From Amaurobius ferox (Eukaryota > Arthropoda > Arachnida > Araneae > Amaurobiidae): a stretch of 64,000 nucleotides of DNA. The DNA is taken from contig OX578139.1 in NCBI GenBank assembly GCA_951213105.1, positions 70,846,754 to 70,910,753 on the forward strand. Reading direction: 5' to 3'. Below, piece by piece: positions 1 to 10,500 of this stretch. The position numbers were made by a program, and so were the translations under genes. Every line of letters begins with the position of its first letter. Position 1 is the first letter of the stretch. Below the pieces are notes generated by a model. It was given only the letters and a program-made list of their open reading frames with translations, did no database searches and had not been told where the DNA came from.

Positions 1-846
1 CTAAAATAGTAAAGTGCGATAGGAAAATATCGCCATTGTCGTCTTTATCTACTATAAAAGCTGACCCCTTTATCGAAATCGGGCGTTTGCAATTTTTTTA
101 TTATTTTCTAAAAAAGAATTGACTGATACAGTTGCTAATGTTCTGGCAAAAAAAAATAATTTGTGTAACTAGATCTTTTTGTAACAACAAATAAAGTTTT
201 AAAAAATGTTGATAGAGAATTGGGAACTGTATGAAAATTGATAAAATTTAGATCGACTCGTTGGGACATATGTCATATACGTAAAAACATTTATCAAGTG
301 CTTACAAATTAACTCTATGCGTCATTTTATGCTGCACATCAGGACTACTTTGACAAGGAAACAATAAATTAAAGTGGATTACGAATTTCTATGAAGATGT
401 ATGAAGGTACAGAGCTATTTCCACCCATACTAGGAGTTCAAACTCTTTGCATTTGGATCTGAATTCTAGACAGTGAACCGTTTGGTTACGGTCAGCACGG
501 CCTTGCAAATGGCGCGAAGTTCCGTATAGGTATATTGTGTGTGTTTGTGGCTCTAGTAACTCTTTTGTTGATTTAAAACATCTCAGGATGCGGATTACGG
601 AGTAAATCATGAAATAAATGTGGGATGAAACGGGAGTGAGATCATATTGTTAGACATACCTGAAGGAAAACCTTTGTTATAACTTGAAGGTCTGAGTTGC
701 TTGATCTTAGCATATTCAGTGCCAATGACCTTGAGGACGAATGGAGCGAAATATCGCCAACTTAGCGATTTGTGGCGAGTTCGGAAAACTTTTCAAATTT
801 TCTTGATTGACTAAAAATTTCACGATATACATGCCTTTTTCCGAAC
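1..846. other. AT-rich stretch, nothing recognised
   Basis: No open frame here resembles a known protein, and no clear repeat ends, tRNA-like or hairpin structure stands out. The sequence is AT-rich with short homopolymer runs, as in the other unassigned parts of the window. Confidence 0.5.
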
Positions 847-920
847 TTTTCACAGAGGGTTGTTGTTGATAAAACCCAGACCGTCCGACCTACCAGAAAT
901 GTGTAAGGTAACTGTCTTCT
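847..920 (-). repeat. SINE 3' tail remnant, inverted
   Basis: On the minus strand this reads as the last ~70 bp of the tRNA-derived SINE seen intact at 9070-9356: the block that reads ACCTTACACCTTTCTGGTAGG followed by GGACGGTCTGGGT and an AAC-type tail. The head and body are absent, so it is a 5'-truncated or decayed copy. Confidence 0.6.
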
Positions 921-1280
921 TTTTTTTTTTCACAGAGGGTATATAAGTTCATTATTCAGTTAAGATGAGTCGACGGGATAAGAGTCAAAGTGAATTGTGA
1001 ATATGTCAGTTGTTCACGTGATAAGAGTAAAAGTATTAGTCGAACTTACTACAAAATTCGATATGTAATTTTCTTCTGATTATATTAGGTGGTATTATAA
1101 AATAATTCTGGTCGAAAAGAAGAAATTAAATTTTAGATCTGTGATATTTATGCAATGAGCTATACGCCAGTATGCTCTTATCGCTAGCTCTGATTAGCCC
1201 CGGTGACTCCCCCAGTGGAATGACTGCAAACGTTATGCCCAATCGTTTCATAACATCGTTTGGGATTCTATTGGGATAAG

Positions 1281-1560
1281 CGGGATGGTTCAGTGGTTAA
1301 GACACGGGATTGTATCCGGAGGACCCGAGTTCGATTCTGCTCAATCTATCCCTGTATTTACGTGGAGTACAAGAACATTAAATCTATGGGTCCGAAAGTC
1401 CTTCTGGTTGGTGATAGAGAAATGAGGGTACTGTCCCTGTGAATGCCGTCCCAACTGGGTTCCTGTCCAAATTGGGTGGCACTGTCTCGACCATCCAAAT
1501 ACATATCTTAAACCATCGGGTAGATCGGATCGTCTGAGTCGAAACAGAGAAAGATTTGGA
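1281..1560 (+). repeat. Old copy of the tRNA-derived SINE
   Basis: A tRNA-like head (GGTTCAGTGGTTAAG as A-box region, GAGTTCGATTC as B box) is followed by the family body: the 'GTGGAGTAC' block, 'GGGTCCGAAAGTCCTTC', 'GGGTACTGTCCCTGTG', 'AATTGGGTGGCACT' and a degraded 3' end. It is clearly more diverged than the copies at 9.1 and 61.4 kb, so it is an older insertion or another subfamily. Confidence 0.7.
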
Positions 1561-1724
1561 AGAAACAAACCGCATTCTATTAATCTATCAAAAATATAAA
1601 TTTAAAAAAGCCCTGAAAATATCGAAACCTTTTCCAACGTACCTTATACCATCGTCCATACACAACAGATATTAACCTTTTCGTATTTGAAATATGTGAA
1701 AGGAGTGATGTTTCTCACCAATCT

Positions 1725-1837
1725 ATAACGACTCCCCCTGGGTTCCGGACTAAATTGGGTGGAACTTCCCAGCCGCCCAAAACAGTTATCTTACACCTTT
1801 CTGGTAGATCGGACGGTCTGGGTCTCATCATCACCAA
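1725..1837 (+). repeat. SINE 3' half
   Basis: Matches the 3' half of the same SINE family: CCCCCTGGGTTCCGG, AAATTGGGTGGAACTTCCC, the TTACACCTTTCTGGTAGATC block and GGACGGTCTGGGTCTC, ending in an ATC-rich tail. The 5' half is missing. Confidence 0.65.
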
Positions 1838-2540
1838 TCTATAACGAGTAACAAAATTACTCACTAATTTTTTTAAGTACAAACGTATAACATTAAACAT
1901 GAACCAAACAAAACCTATGTTGTTAATTTAACTGGCCTGTGCTGTTAATGTAATGGTTGTCTCATATATGTGAACTTACAATAGTGTTTTAATGCCGATA
2001 CTGTATTACACCGTGAGTTTATGTAAAGTTCCCTAAGAATTGAATAAAGTTCTTTACAAGTTCTGAAGATATAATATATATTCTAATTAAAAATTTTCCT
2101 TTAAAAATACATTCCTATAGCAAAACTGAAATTATTGAAGTACTTTTTTAATGTATAGAAGATATTTACCAAGAACAAAAATAACTTTAAAGAAAAGGAA
2201 GCAGTAAAAGAAATAGATAATGCAGTTTAAACTTCATAATAAAAAAGTTAGATAAAAGTATAATGTTTTATTTTCTATAACCCTTTTATCTTCAAATAGA
2301 ATAAAACGAAGTTAGCAGGTTTATTGTGTTTTGGTGGAATCTAAAATTTGCCTTGAGGGAATAAAATCTTTAGAACATGCTTTGGAAAGTTTTAAATAAC
2401 TCGGAAATAAAATATATTTGAAAAGAATATAAAAAGCATAAACTGTAAAATAGCTTGTTAGTTTCTTTTACGATTCGTGTATTATTTGCAAAAATATGTT
2501 TACATTTGCTCTGTAAAAGTTATTAATGGGATTTTTTTCT
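1838..2540. other. AT-rich stretch, nothing recognised
   Basis: Very AT-rich sequence with no persuasive coding, RNA or transposon signature visible by eye. Confidence 0.5.
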
Positions 2541-2900
2541 TCAGAAGATATCTTACATAATGAAGGAAAATGTCTGTCTGTCTGTGTATCTGTCTGTGCA
2601 GTTCGTAGTGGGAAATCTAAGCGTCGTACGACCATGAAATTTCGTACACAGATACTCCTCCAGGATCCGAATAGGTGCCCCCCCACAGGAGTTATTTTTG
2701 TTTTAATTTCGAATTAGTTTTTTTAGTTATTTTATGTTTTAGCCCGATTTTGGCCGATATTCGCACAAATCGATTCCTTAGTAGCCTAAAAAATTATCAC
2801 AAATTTTATATCTCGATATCATCGAAAAGATTGAACAAAATTCTTTCAAACGAACTGTACATGAAATCTGCACGATTATTAGACGAATTTTAGTTATTTT
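2541..2900 (+). repeat. Dispersed repeat with TCTG run
   Basis: The segment starts with CTTACATAATGAAGGAAAATG and a TCTG-rich run, then a stretch typical of arthropod dispersed repeats (a 'GAAATTTCGTACACAGAT' type phrase). It resembles in style, but does not closely match, the GACA-containing repeats at 16-20, 26.2, 30 and 44.5 kb. The small frames in it are not credible genes. Confidence 0.35.
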
Positions 2901-2906
2901 AAAATA

Positions 2907-2907
<1 letters not shown>

Positions 2908-2953
<46 letters not shown>
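2908..2953. repeat. (CA)n(TA)n microsatellite
   Basis: About 13 CA units followed directly by about 10 TA units. This composite pattern recurs at 5870-5945 and 35150-35381. Confidence 0.95.
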
Positions 2954-3495
2954 GACTAATTTAAAACATGACCAGTGTCATACCCTGGTTCAAAAACAAT
3001 ACGAAGGGAAAAAGAAGTAAAGAGGATATGAAAGGAAATATAAGACTAAAGGAAAACAATGCTACCATATAAGACAAAATGATCTTAATTTTAAATTTCA
3101 GTAATACACATGAATTTATCAATATTCAAGAGCTATAGAAAAAACACAAGTTAAAACATCAAAGGATTATCAAAATCTGGAAGCTCAATATATTAAAATG
3201 ACAAAAAGTAACAAAAAATAAGAGAAAAGATGCAATCCGAAAATACGAAATTGGATAGAACCTCTGTAGATCCAGCTTTTCAAGGATCTTTGCATCTACA
3301 GAGATTCCAAATGTGTTTCGCTCAACGACACAGCCACATGACCGAAACATCGTCAAAAGATCCGACACACTTCCAGACAGTAACATAAATGAAAATAACA
3401 AAAATAATAAAAGGAAATTGGAAAGAATATGATGAAAGTGCATAAAGCAGACAAATAAATAATCTAACCAACAATCCACCAAGATTCAGATAGAA

Positions 3496-3499
<4 letters not shown>

Positions 3500-3582
<83 letters not shown>
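3500..3582. repeat. (TC)n(TA)n microsatellite
   Basis: A TC tract of about 55 bp with one TTTC interruption runs into a TA tract of about 28 bp. Confidence 0.95.
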
Positions 3583-3583
<1 letters not shown>

Positions 3584-5200
3584 TTTTAGTGAGTTTTAAA
3601 CGTCTCTTAGTTTCATATTACGATATGCATAAAGTGCCTTGCCATTCATTGTTCATTTTTATTTCAGCACTTGCGTACAATATCACATATTACTCTAGAA
3701 ATAAAATAATTTCACAAACCCATCCGTTGATTAACTATTAATTTTAATCCGAAGCATCTCATTTTTGAGCGAATCACGCAGGTACTGGTACGGCTTGGAC
3801 CACTCCAAGGTGAAAACAGAGAAACCACTCTTTTTGTCGTAGGGGAGTGAAGGAATGGATTGGGATGAGTGAAAGCTGTATGAAAAAAATCGCCTTATCC
3901 ATCTCCTATACAGAGATGGTCAGATTGATAAATTGTGTTCGAATGTAATATTTAAGCAACGGATGTTTATTTGTAGTGGGCGCCTATTTAGAACCTGGAC
4001 AATACAGGTAGTTGTTAAATAAATTTATCTGTTTTAGAAACAGTTGCAAACACGAACATTCTATCCTTTTTATTCATAGGGAACATTAGGTGAGTTGTAT
4101 GACTTCTAGTAGCCGATCGGATTCTTCGGTTGTTTTTACTCCATAAGAGCTTATATTTCAATCTCGGGTGCGAGTTAACAAACATGTGTATGCAAACATG
4201 CCTTTAGCTATGCAGAATCCTCCATAAATTTTAGGTCGTGATCAAATATATTTTTTTTTTAAATTAAAATATTTCATATAAGTGAAAGTATTAGCAATAA
4301 TTGAAAGTTTCAATTGATTAGAGAGGTCCTAAACGTATCCCTTCATAAGTATAAGAAGATAAAGTAACCATGGCAGCAAAGGCCTGAAGCAGTCTGTCAA
4401 CAAAGAATTGTATTCTGTGAGCCGGAAAAAATTGTTGGCAAACAAAAATTGGAAAACAAAAAATCGGGGAGAGAAAGAAAAGAATAGTAATTTAATCCAG
4501 AGCGCGCCCTCTAAGTAAATAAAGCTACAAACTTAATCGCCTTATGACTAAATAAATAGGAAAATGATTTTAGACGATATTTGGCCTCCAAAATCAGTTT
4601 CTACTTTCAATCAACTGCTTATGTAGTTACTGATGCAGTTTTTTTTATTTTCGGATTAGTTTAGACTGCAATTTCAGATATTTATTTTTATGCCAGAAAA
4701 GAACAGTAGAGCGTCGAAAAATCCAATCTGAGCATAGACAGAAGAAAGTTTTCTTGTTAAATACGTTATTTAACATAGAACATTTCAGTTGCCTATAGAG
4801 CTGAATTTCTTAATTGTATTTATTAATATTTTGTGCAATGTATTTATCTTATATTTATTTCAGTGTAGTCAAAAATTTGCAGCGTACTCATCTAAGATTA
4901 TTAGAGAATATGTCTGTTTTTATTTGCCTGTTTGTCTGCTTATTTGTCTGTTCATTTATCCGTTTTCGCTAAAAATCGGTACTGTAATAGTACATGCCAG
5001 GTCCCAAGATAACTCGGAACGATTTTCTTTTTAAAATTCGAATTATTTAAATATTCTCTATGAAAGACTACAAATATTTGTAAACTGTCTTTATTCGATC
5101 TTTATGTACAGGAAAATTTTCAATGTGCCGCAGTACTTTCAGACATCATAATGTCTATCATCAGTGGCAATATTAAGGAATTGACAGACATGAGTTTTAT
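3583..5200. other. AT-rich stretch, nothing recognised
   Basis: I see no gene, repeat terminus or RNA structure. An 81-codon frame at 4789-5034 is rich in Phe, Leu and Ile because of base composition and matches nothing I recognise. Confidence 0.45.
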
Positions 5201-5238
5201 ACTACCCGAAATCGTGAATACAAAATTTGCTTACGGTC

Positions 5239-5746
5239 AATCGGATAAACCTACACTAAAATTATCATAAATTGCAAATAAGTATATAAAAATTCAAGCA
5301 AAAATAAGTATATTCAAAACCCATGCACATAAATAAAGGCCAATATATAAATGTAACACTAGTAGCGAAGCTCTAGATTTCCAGAAAATCATATAAGGGT
5401 TTAACACGCATAGAATCGAGAACGAGACGCCAGGCGAAACTAAGGGTTTGAACAGGATCGAAGTCACAAATAGATTCTCGATAAATATAAATAAGAAAGC
5501 TTTATAAAACTAAAATATAACGGGGGGTTATTATAATTAATTAAAAGAAAAGTTTACAAAAGGTTCTTGCCTCTATGCACGTTAAATCCTTATATGATTT
5601 TCTGGAAATCTAGCGCTTGCCACTAACGTTACATTTATATATTGGCCTTTATTTATGTACATGAGTTTTGAATTTAATTATTTTTTCTTGAATTTTTATA
5701 TACTTATTTGCAATTTATGATAACTTTAGTATCGGTTTATCTGATT
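5239..5746. mobile_element. Foldback / MITE-like element
   Basis: Two arms of about 175 bp (5239-5414 and 5574-5746) are inverted copies separated by about 160 bp. Shared blocks include TATCATAAATTGCAAATAAG, AATAAAGGCCAATATATAAA and GATTTCCAGAAAATCATATA. The arms differ at many single positions. There is no coding capacity, so this is probably a non-autonomous DNA transposon remnant. No target duplication was identified. Confidence 0.7.
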
Positions 5747-5866
5747 TACCATTATAGTAACATTATACTGATTTAATAGAGTAATATAAACAGTAAAATA
5801 TATTCTGAAATCGAAGACAACCATGTAAGTGGCTAAAAAGTCATTTATTAAAATCGCCTTATTATG

Positions 5867-5869
<3 letters not shown>

Positions 5870-5945
<76 letters not shown>
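5870..5945. repeat. (CA)n(TA)n microsatellite
   Basis: A CA tract with one interruption followed by a TA tract that ends exactly at the first base of the mariner-type element at 5946. A TA tract also follows that element's right end, consistent with insertion at a TA dinucleotide inside a TA array. Confidence 0.95.
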
Positions 5946-5948
<3 letters not shown>

Positions 5949-6934
5949 GGTGTCCCAAAAATATTGACCTCGGCTTTTATACCTCAAATAGTGATCTTAG
6001 ACATATATAATAAATTACAAAGTTGCGTAAAAAGAGGTACAGAGTTTTATGAAATCGATTAAATTTTCAGGGGATTAAATTTGAAGAAATACAAATTTTA
6101 AATTTTTATACGTCCCCCGTACGAAAACATTTCCAATGAGTAAAATGTACCCCATACACTAATAAGGCGATGTACAAAATTTCAGAATTTTATCATAAAA
6201 AGTCCCAGAGATGTTTAAACAAAGTTGGTGAGGGATTAATCACAAATTAAAATGTCAATGTTTACAGCAAGAGAACAAATGATGCATCGCAGAAATGCAT
6301 CATAGGCAAATAATATCTGACTCTTGTCTTTAGATTTATTTACGGGGTTTAAAAAATATGTTTCCTGAAAAATACCTTAAAATTTTACATGGTTAATTTC
6401 AGAAAAAAACTTGAAAATGGCACAATCAAAATGAACATTAAAACAGCTTAGAAATTTATGCATATGCAAATATCTGCCTCTGATCGGGGCGTTACACAAT
6501 TGTAACAGACGCGTCATCACATCAGAAAGTTGTTTTTGCTCTACCTTTGATCAATCGCCTCGTTTACATAAGCTTAGAGCGCGGATCCCGGCAGTCTGAG
6601 TGACCCTTAAGTATTTCACATTTCTGCTACATTTTGAGAGTGTAGTTAGCCTGAATCGATAGTATGTCGCAATACAGCAACGAAGAATTTTTTGAAATGC
6701 TTATATTGTACAGTTTATGAAATCACAATGCTAACGAAACTTCACGGGAATATCAACTTACTTTTCCCAATTTTCCACATCCTTCTGGAAGATTTATTTC
6801 CCGATTGGTGTAACGAGTGCGTGAAAGAGGAAGCGTACATCATGTAGGTGGACTAGGTAGGTTCAGACTTCACTCAATTGATGTAGAAGTTGATATTTTG
6901 GTTTACTGTTGCAGTTATCCACATATTAGTGTTC

Positions 6935-7323
6935 AGCCAACGGTCCTACCGTGCTGAATACACCGGTTCTCGTTAGATCATCGAAGTCAAGCAGCATCGG
7001 GCGTGGTTAGTACTTGGGTGGGTGACCACCTGGGAACACCGCTTGCTGTTGGCACATTTGGGGTGCGGTAGCCCGGTGGTTTGCGTGCTGGATTTGAACG
7101 CTGCGACAACTGCCGCCGTGTTCATGCGGAGTACGATCACGTTAAACATGTGGGTCCGTCAGTTCTTCCGAGAGGTTGGTGGTAGGGGAAGGAGGGTACG
7201 GTCCCTGTGGATTCCTTCTCCACTGTGTTCCGGTCTAAATTGGGTGGCACTTCCCGACCGTCCAAACAGTTACCTTACACCTTTCTGGTAGGTCGGACGG
7301 TCTGGGTCTCAACAACAACATAG
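6935..7323 (+). mobile_element. Chimeric 5S rRNA / tRNA-SINE insertion
   Basis: A 5S rRNA-like head (6936-7054) is joined by a few bases to the SINE body shared with 9070-9356, and ends in an AAC-repeat tail. An 8-bp target duplication (TAGTGTTC, 6927-6934 and 7324-7331) brackets it inside the mariner transposase. Compared with the 9.1 kb copy, about 30 bp containing the tRNA B box (GGTTCGATTCC) are missing, so only the 5S part could supply an internal polymerase III promoter. Confidence 0.85.
6936..7054 (+). rRNA. 5S rRNA-like sequence, head of a SINE
   Basis: The start (GCCAACGGTCCTACCGTG), the middle (AAGTCAAGCAGCATCGGGCG) and the end (TGGGTGACCACCTGGGAACA, then GCTGTTGGC) follow animal 5S rRNA closely over about 119 nt. 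Box A and box C regions of the internal promoter are recognisable. There is no T-run terminator after it; transcription would run into the SINE body. This makes it a retroposed SINE head rather than a working 5S gene. Confidence 0.85.
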
Positions 7324-8607
7324 TAGTGTTCGTACTGCTGCTTCAGAAATGAATGTACCACGTGCAACAGTGTGGAGAATACTGAGAGTGAATAAATGGC
7401 ATCCGTTTAACATTCATTGTGTGCAAGGACAGAAGCCAACAAATTGTCGACGTTGTCTAGATTTTTGTAATTAGGCTATAAATCAGGAAGATGCAAATCC
7501 CTCTTTCCTGAAAAACGTAATTTGGACTGACAAATGCCTTTTAAACAAGATGGATTCATAAATTCTCAATATGAGCACTTCTTGTCTGACATAAATCCAT
7601 TCGTGGTACGTGATATTCATCATCAGAAGCGATTTTCTGTGAATATATGGTGTAGTATTTTCAGAAGCCGTTTGCTTGGACCCATAATTTATGATGGTAC
7701 GTTGACAGGTGATAGATACGTTAATGAGATTCTGAATGTGGTAATTCCTGATTTTATGGATGAACTGCCCCTAACAGTACTTTCGCATGTATGGTATCAA
7801 CAGGACGGATCTCCAGCTCACCATAATACCATTGTAAAACACTGGTTAAATAAAAAGTTTCCAGACAAATGAATTGGCTTGCATGGGTCAGTCGAATTTC
7901 CTCTTAGATCGCGTGATTTAAGGTCTATGAATTTTTATTTGTGGGGTCGTTTACATACAACTGTTTATCTGTCACCTTCCTTAAATAAAGCAGAGTTGCA
8001 ACAAAGCATTCAAGATGGTTGTCGTGACATCACACGAACAAGTATTTGATAGTGCGCACAGAAGTGTTATCAGGCGAATGCAGCTCTGTATTAGCATGTG
8101 TATTTTGAATAAGTTTTGAATAAGTTTTGAAATCTTTTCATAAAGTTATTATTTCTACAGAGTGTAGATACTTTTGCATTAATAAATAGCAAAATTATTA
8201 TTTATTTATGTAATTATTGCTTTCTTTAGTAATTTGTGTATGACCCATAAAACGCGATCTGCCAACATGATTTTTCCCCTCGGAGAATCCATGTCGATGC
8301 ATAGAAAAGTGGTTTAAGTCAGCATGATTGACTTTTCATATCTCTGAGATTTTTTATGATAAAATGCTTAAATTTTTTTACATCACCTTATTAGTGTATG
8401 GGGCACATTTCACTCAATGGAAATGTTTTTGTACGGGGGCCGTATAAAAATTTAAATTTTGTATTTTTAAAAATTTAATTCCCTTGAAAATTTGAATCGA
8501 TTTCATAAAATTCTGTATCTTTTCTTACGTAACTTTGTAATTTATTGTATAAGTCTAAGATCAATATTTAAGGAATAACAACCGCGATCAATGTTTTTGG
8601 GACCCCC

Positions 8608-8609
<2 letters not shown>

Positions 8610-8652
<43 letters not shown>
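8610..8652. repeat. (TA)n microsatellite
   Basis: A TA tract of about 20 units directly after the right end of the mariner-type element. Confidence 0.95.
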
Positions 8653-8655
<3 letters not shown>

Positions 8656-9057
8656 TGTTAGCGTGTATAAATTAACTATAAGAGTGAAAATATTTAACTT
8701 AAAAAGACATAGTATAGCAACCAAAACTAATCAAAATAATCGTATTTATTACTAGATTAAGAATTCATTCGACCGCAAGTCAGTAAAATGAAAATTTGTC
8801 GGAGTAAATAGAGAGACAATCCGCATGAAATAAAACCAATTAAAACAAAAAAGAATGAATAACAGTGGGTAGAAAGCAATGACATTGTAAAATCGTTGGG
8901 AGGTGTATATAAAAAATGCCTTCGAGTACTTCTTTTCATTTAATAACCTTGTTACTGTAAACGAAAAGGTTACAGCTCAAAGAACTACGAGAGCTAAGAA
9001 TAATGGATAGAAAGTACGAGATTTTTCTAAAATTGAAAAATAAATTAAGTCTACTAC
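8653..9057. other. AT-rich stretch, nothing recognised
   Basis: Spacer between the TA tract and the SINE target site; no gene or repeat recognised. Confidence 0.5.
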
Positions 9058-9069
9058 ATGCATGTGCAT

Positions 9070-9356
9070 GGGGCGCGGTAGCCCATTGGTTAGCGCGCTG
9101 AAGTTGCACTCGGTAGGCCCGGGTTCGATTCCAGCCACTGCCAAAACTGCCGCCGTGTTCATGCGGAGTACGATCACGTTAAACATGTGGGTCCGAAAGT
9201 CCTTCCGAGAGGTTGGTGGTAGGGGAAGGAGGGTACGGTCCCTGTGGATGCCTCCCCCACTGGGTTCCGGTCTAAATTGGGTGGCACTTCCCGACCGTCC
9301 AAACAGTTACCTTACACCTTTCTGGTAGGTCGGACGGTCTGGGTTTCAACAACAAC
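9070..9356 (+). mobile_element. Full tRNA-derived SINE with 12-bp target duplication
   Basis: The reference copy of the window's main SINE family. The tRNA-like head holds an A-box region (GGTAGCCCATTGGTTAGCGC) and a B box (GGGTTCGATTCC). The body contains ATCACGTTAAACATGTGGGT and GAGGTTGGTGGTAGGGG. The 3' end GGACGGTCTGGGT is followed by AAC repeats. The direct repeat ATGCATGTGCAT brackets it (9058-9069 and 9357-9368), showing retroposition. SINEs do not encode proteins; the 88-codon frame across it is incidental. Confidence 0.92.
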
Positions 9357-9369
9357 ATGCATGTGCATA

Positions 9370-10400
9370 GATGGGATGTAAAATCTTCAGTACTATTGCC
9401 ACACATGAAGTTAAAGGACAGTGTTAACCAAACATATTCAATAAAATATAAAACCAGTATTGTCAATCAAGAAAATAGCTTATACAAAATACCCAATCGA
9501 AAGTAAAAGCTGCAAAACACAAGATATGCACTACAGCACCATGGACTGCAGTTTCACTTTTGCCTGAAACTTCAACAGATATTAAATTGACGATCAATTA
9601 GCAACTTTACAAATACACTGTTATAATTATAATAATAAAATAATTTTTTTAAATATTAGTTATTTTTATTAATTTATTTTATAGAAATATGTGAAACTTG
9701 AAAAGCATTATGCATTTTTAAAAGAAGCAGCCGCTGTGCTTTGCATTTAAAATAAAAGTTCTAAAATGACCTATAATACTACTACCATTAGGTGCAAAAA
9801 TTGAGGCTACCAATTTTTGTAGCGAACATTTCATATTTTTAAACATGTATTTGGACTAACTTAATGAGCACCATTCCTTTGAAACGGTAAAAACATCATA
9901 CAACAGCAAAAACTTCAACTCACCTACTTCGGCAGTCATTGCCGCAGAAAGAATATCTCTATCTCTGTTGTCAAAGAACACCCTTAAAAAAATGAAAGGA
10001 ATCAAATGAATACCGAAAAAGTGTACTCAAAAACATATCTGGTCTTTTATGAGCTTTTTTAGCTGCATTTTTCTTAAAAAAATATATTCCTTTTTAAAAC
10101 TGATATTACATGCTTTAATGCTAATATTAGAAATATTGCTTTTAGCATCCATTTTAATAGTTTTTCTATGTCAAGATTCTATATGTTATTTGATTGCAAA
10201 AAGGTATAATGAGAATCTTAGGATGTGTCTGAAGCAAAAATATGACTGAGTATGTCATTTGTTTCGATATTTACAAGGACGTTTCATTAATATGATGGGA
10301 AGGCCTGCGATATGAATACATGTATTCTTATATCAATGTGAAGATAATCAATATCAGATGGACACACATTACTTTGTTACTTAATCTCCATACATGTCCA
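9370..10400. other. AT-rich stretch, nothing recognised
   Basis: No gene, RNA or transposon structure recognised. A 66-codon frame at 10049-10249 is hydrophobic and AT-driven, without recognisable motifs. Confidence 0.45.
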
Positions 10401-10419
10401 GGAACTTCGTCATACTTGC

Positions 10420-10500
10420 CTTGGTGTATCAATGGAACTGAAACACCAAGATATGGATCCTAGTACACCTTGGTATATCAGTCCCACTGATACACCAGGG
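10420..10500 (+). repeat. Two tandem hairpins
   Basis: Hairpin 1 (10420-10450) pairs CTTGGTGTATCA with TGAAACACCAAG around a 7-nt loop. Hairpin 2 (10468-10500) pairs CCTTGGTATATCAGT with ACTGATACACCAGGG around CCC. TATGGATCC follows each, so the unit is about 48 bp and repeated twice with substitutions. The role is unknown; it could be a transposon sub-terminal region or a structured RNA. Confidence 0.7.

Larger units (their letters stand above)
6664..8050 (+). pseudogene. Mariner-type transposase pseudogene (DDE family)
   Basis: Translation from the ATG at 6664 begins MSQYSNEEFFEMLILY, a helical N-terminus like that of arthropod transposases annotated DUF4817. After the SINE interruption come NVPRATVWRILR (helix-turn-helix region), VIWTDKC (first catalytic Asp region), a stretch ending VWYQQDGSPAHH (second Asp region) and a degraded third-Asp region before FYLWGRL. 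Stop codons and frame changes occur before and after the insertion, for example TGA after the first 18 codons. The longest open piece is 7534-7872. Such proteins would cut and paste the element using its inverted ends; this copy cannot. Confidence 0.85.
5946..8609 (+). mobile_element. Mariner-type transposon with ~265-bp inverted ends
   Basis: The left end starts CAGGGTGTCCCAAAAA and the right end is its inverted counterpart (TTTTTGGGACCCCCTG). Similarity between the ends continues for about 265 bp, including the GAAATCGATT and CCCCATACACTAATAAGG blocks. Both ends sit in TA tracts, as expected for Tc1/mariner insertion at TA. The interior holds a decayed transposase (6664-8050), itself interrupted by a 5S-headed SINE at 6935-7323. 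The element therefore predates that SINE. Confidence 0.85.

Noticed and set aside
3159..3482. 107-codon minus-strand frame as a membrane protein gene
   Set aside because: Hydrophobic because of AT-rich codons; no recognisable family and no gene context.
6936..7054. Functional 5S rRNA gene
   Set aside because: It is fused to a SINE body with AAC tail and target duplication, has no T-run terminator and sits inside a dead transposon.
9062..9328. 88-codon frame shared by several SINE copies (also near 7022, 61363 and 61687)
   Set aside because: Similarity comes from the SINE nucleotide sequence; frames start and stop differently between copies and no domain is visible.
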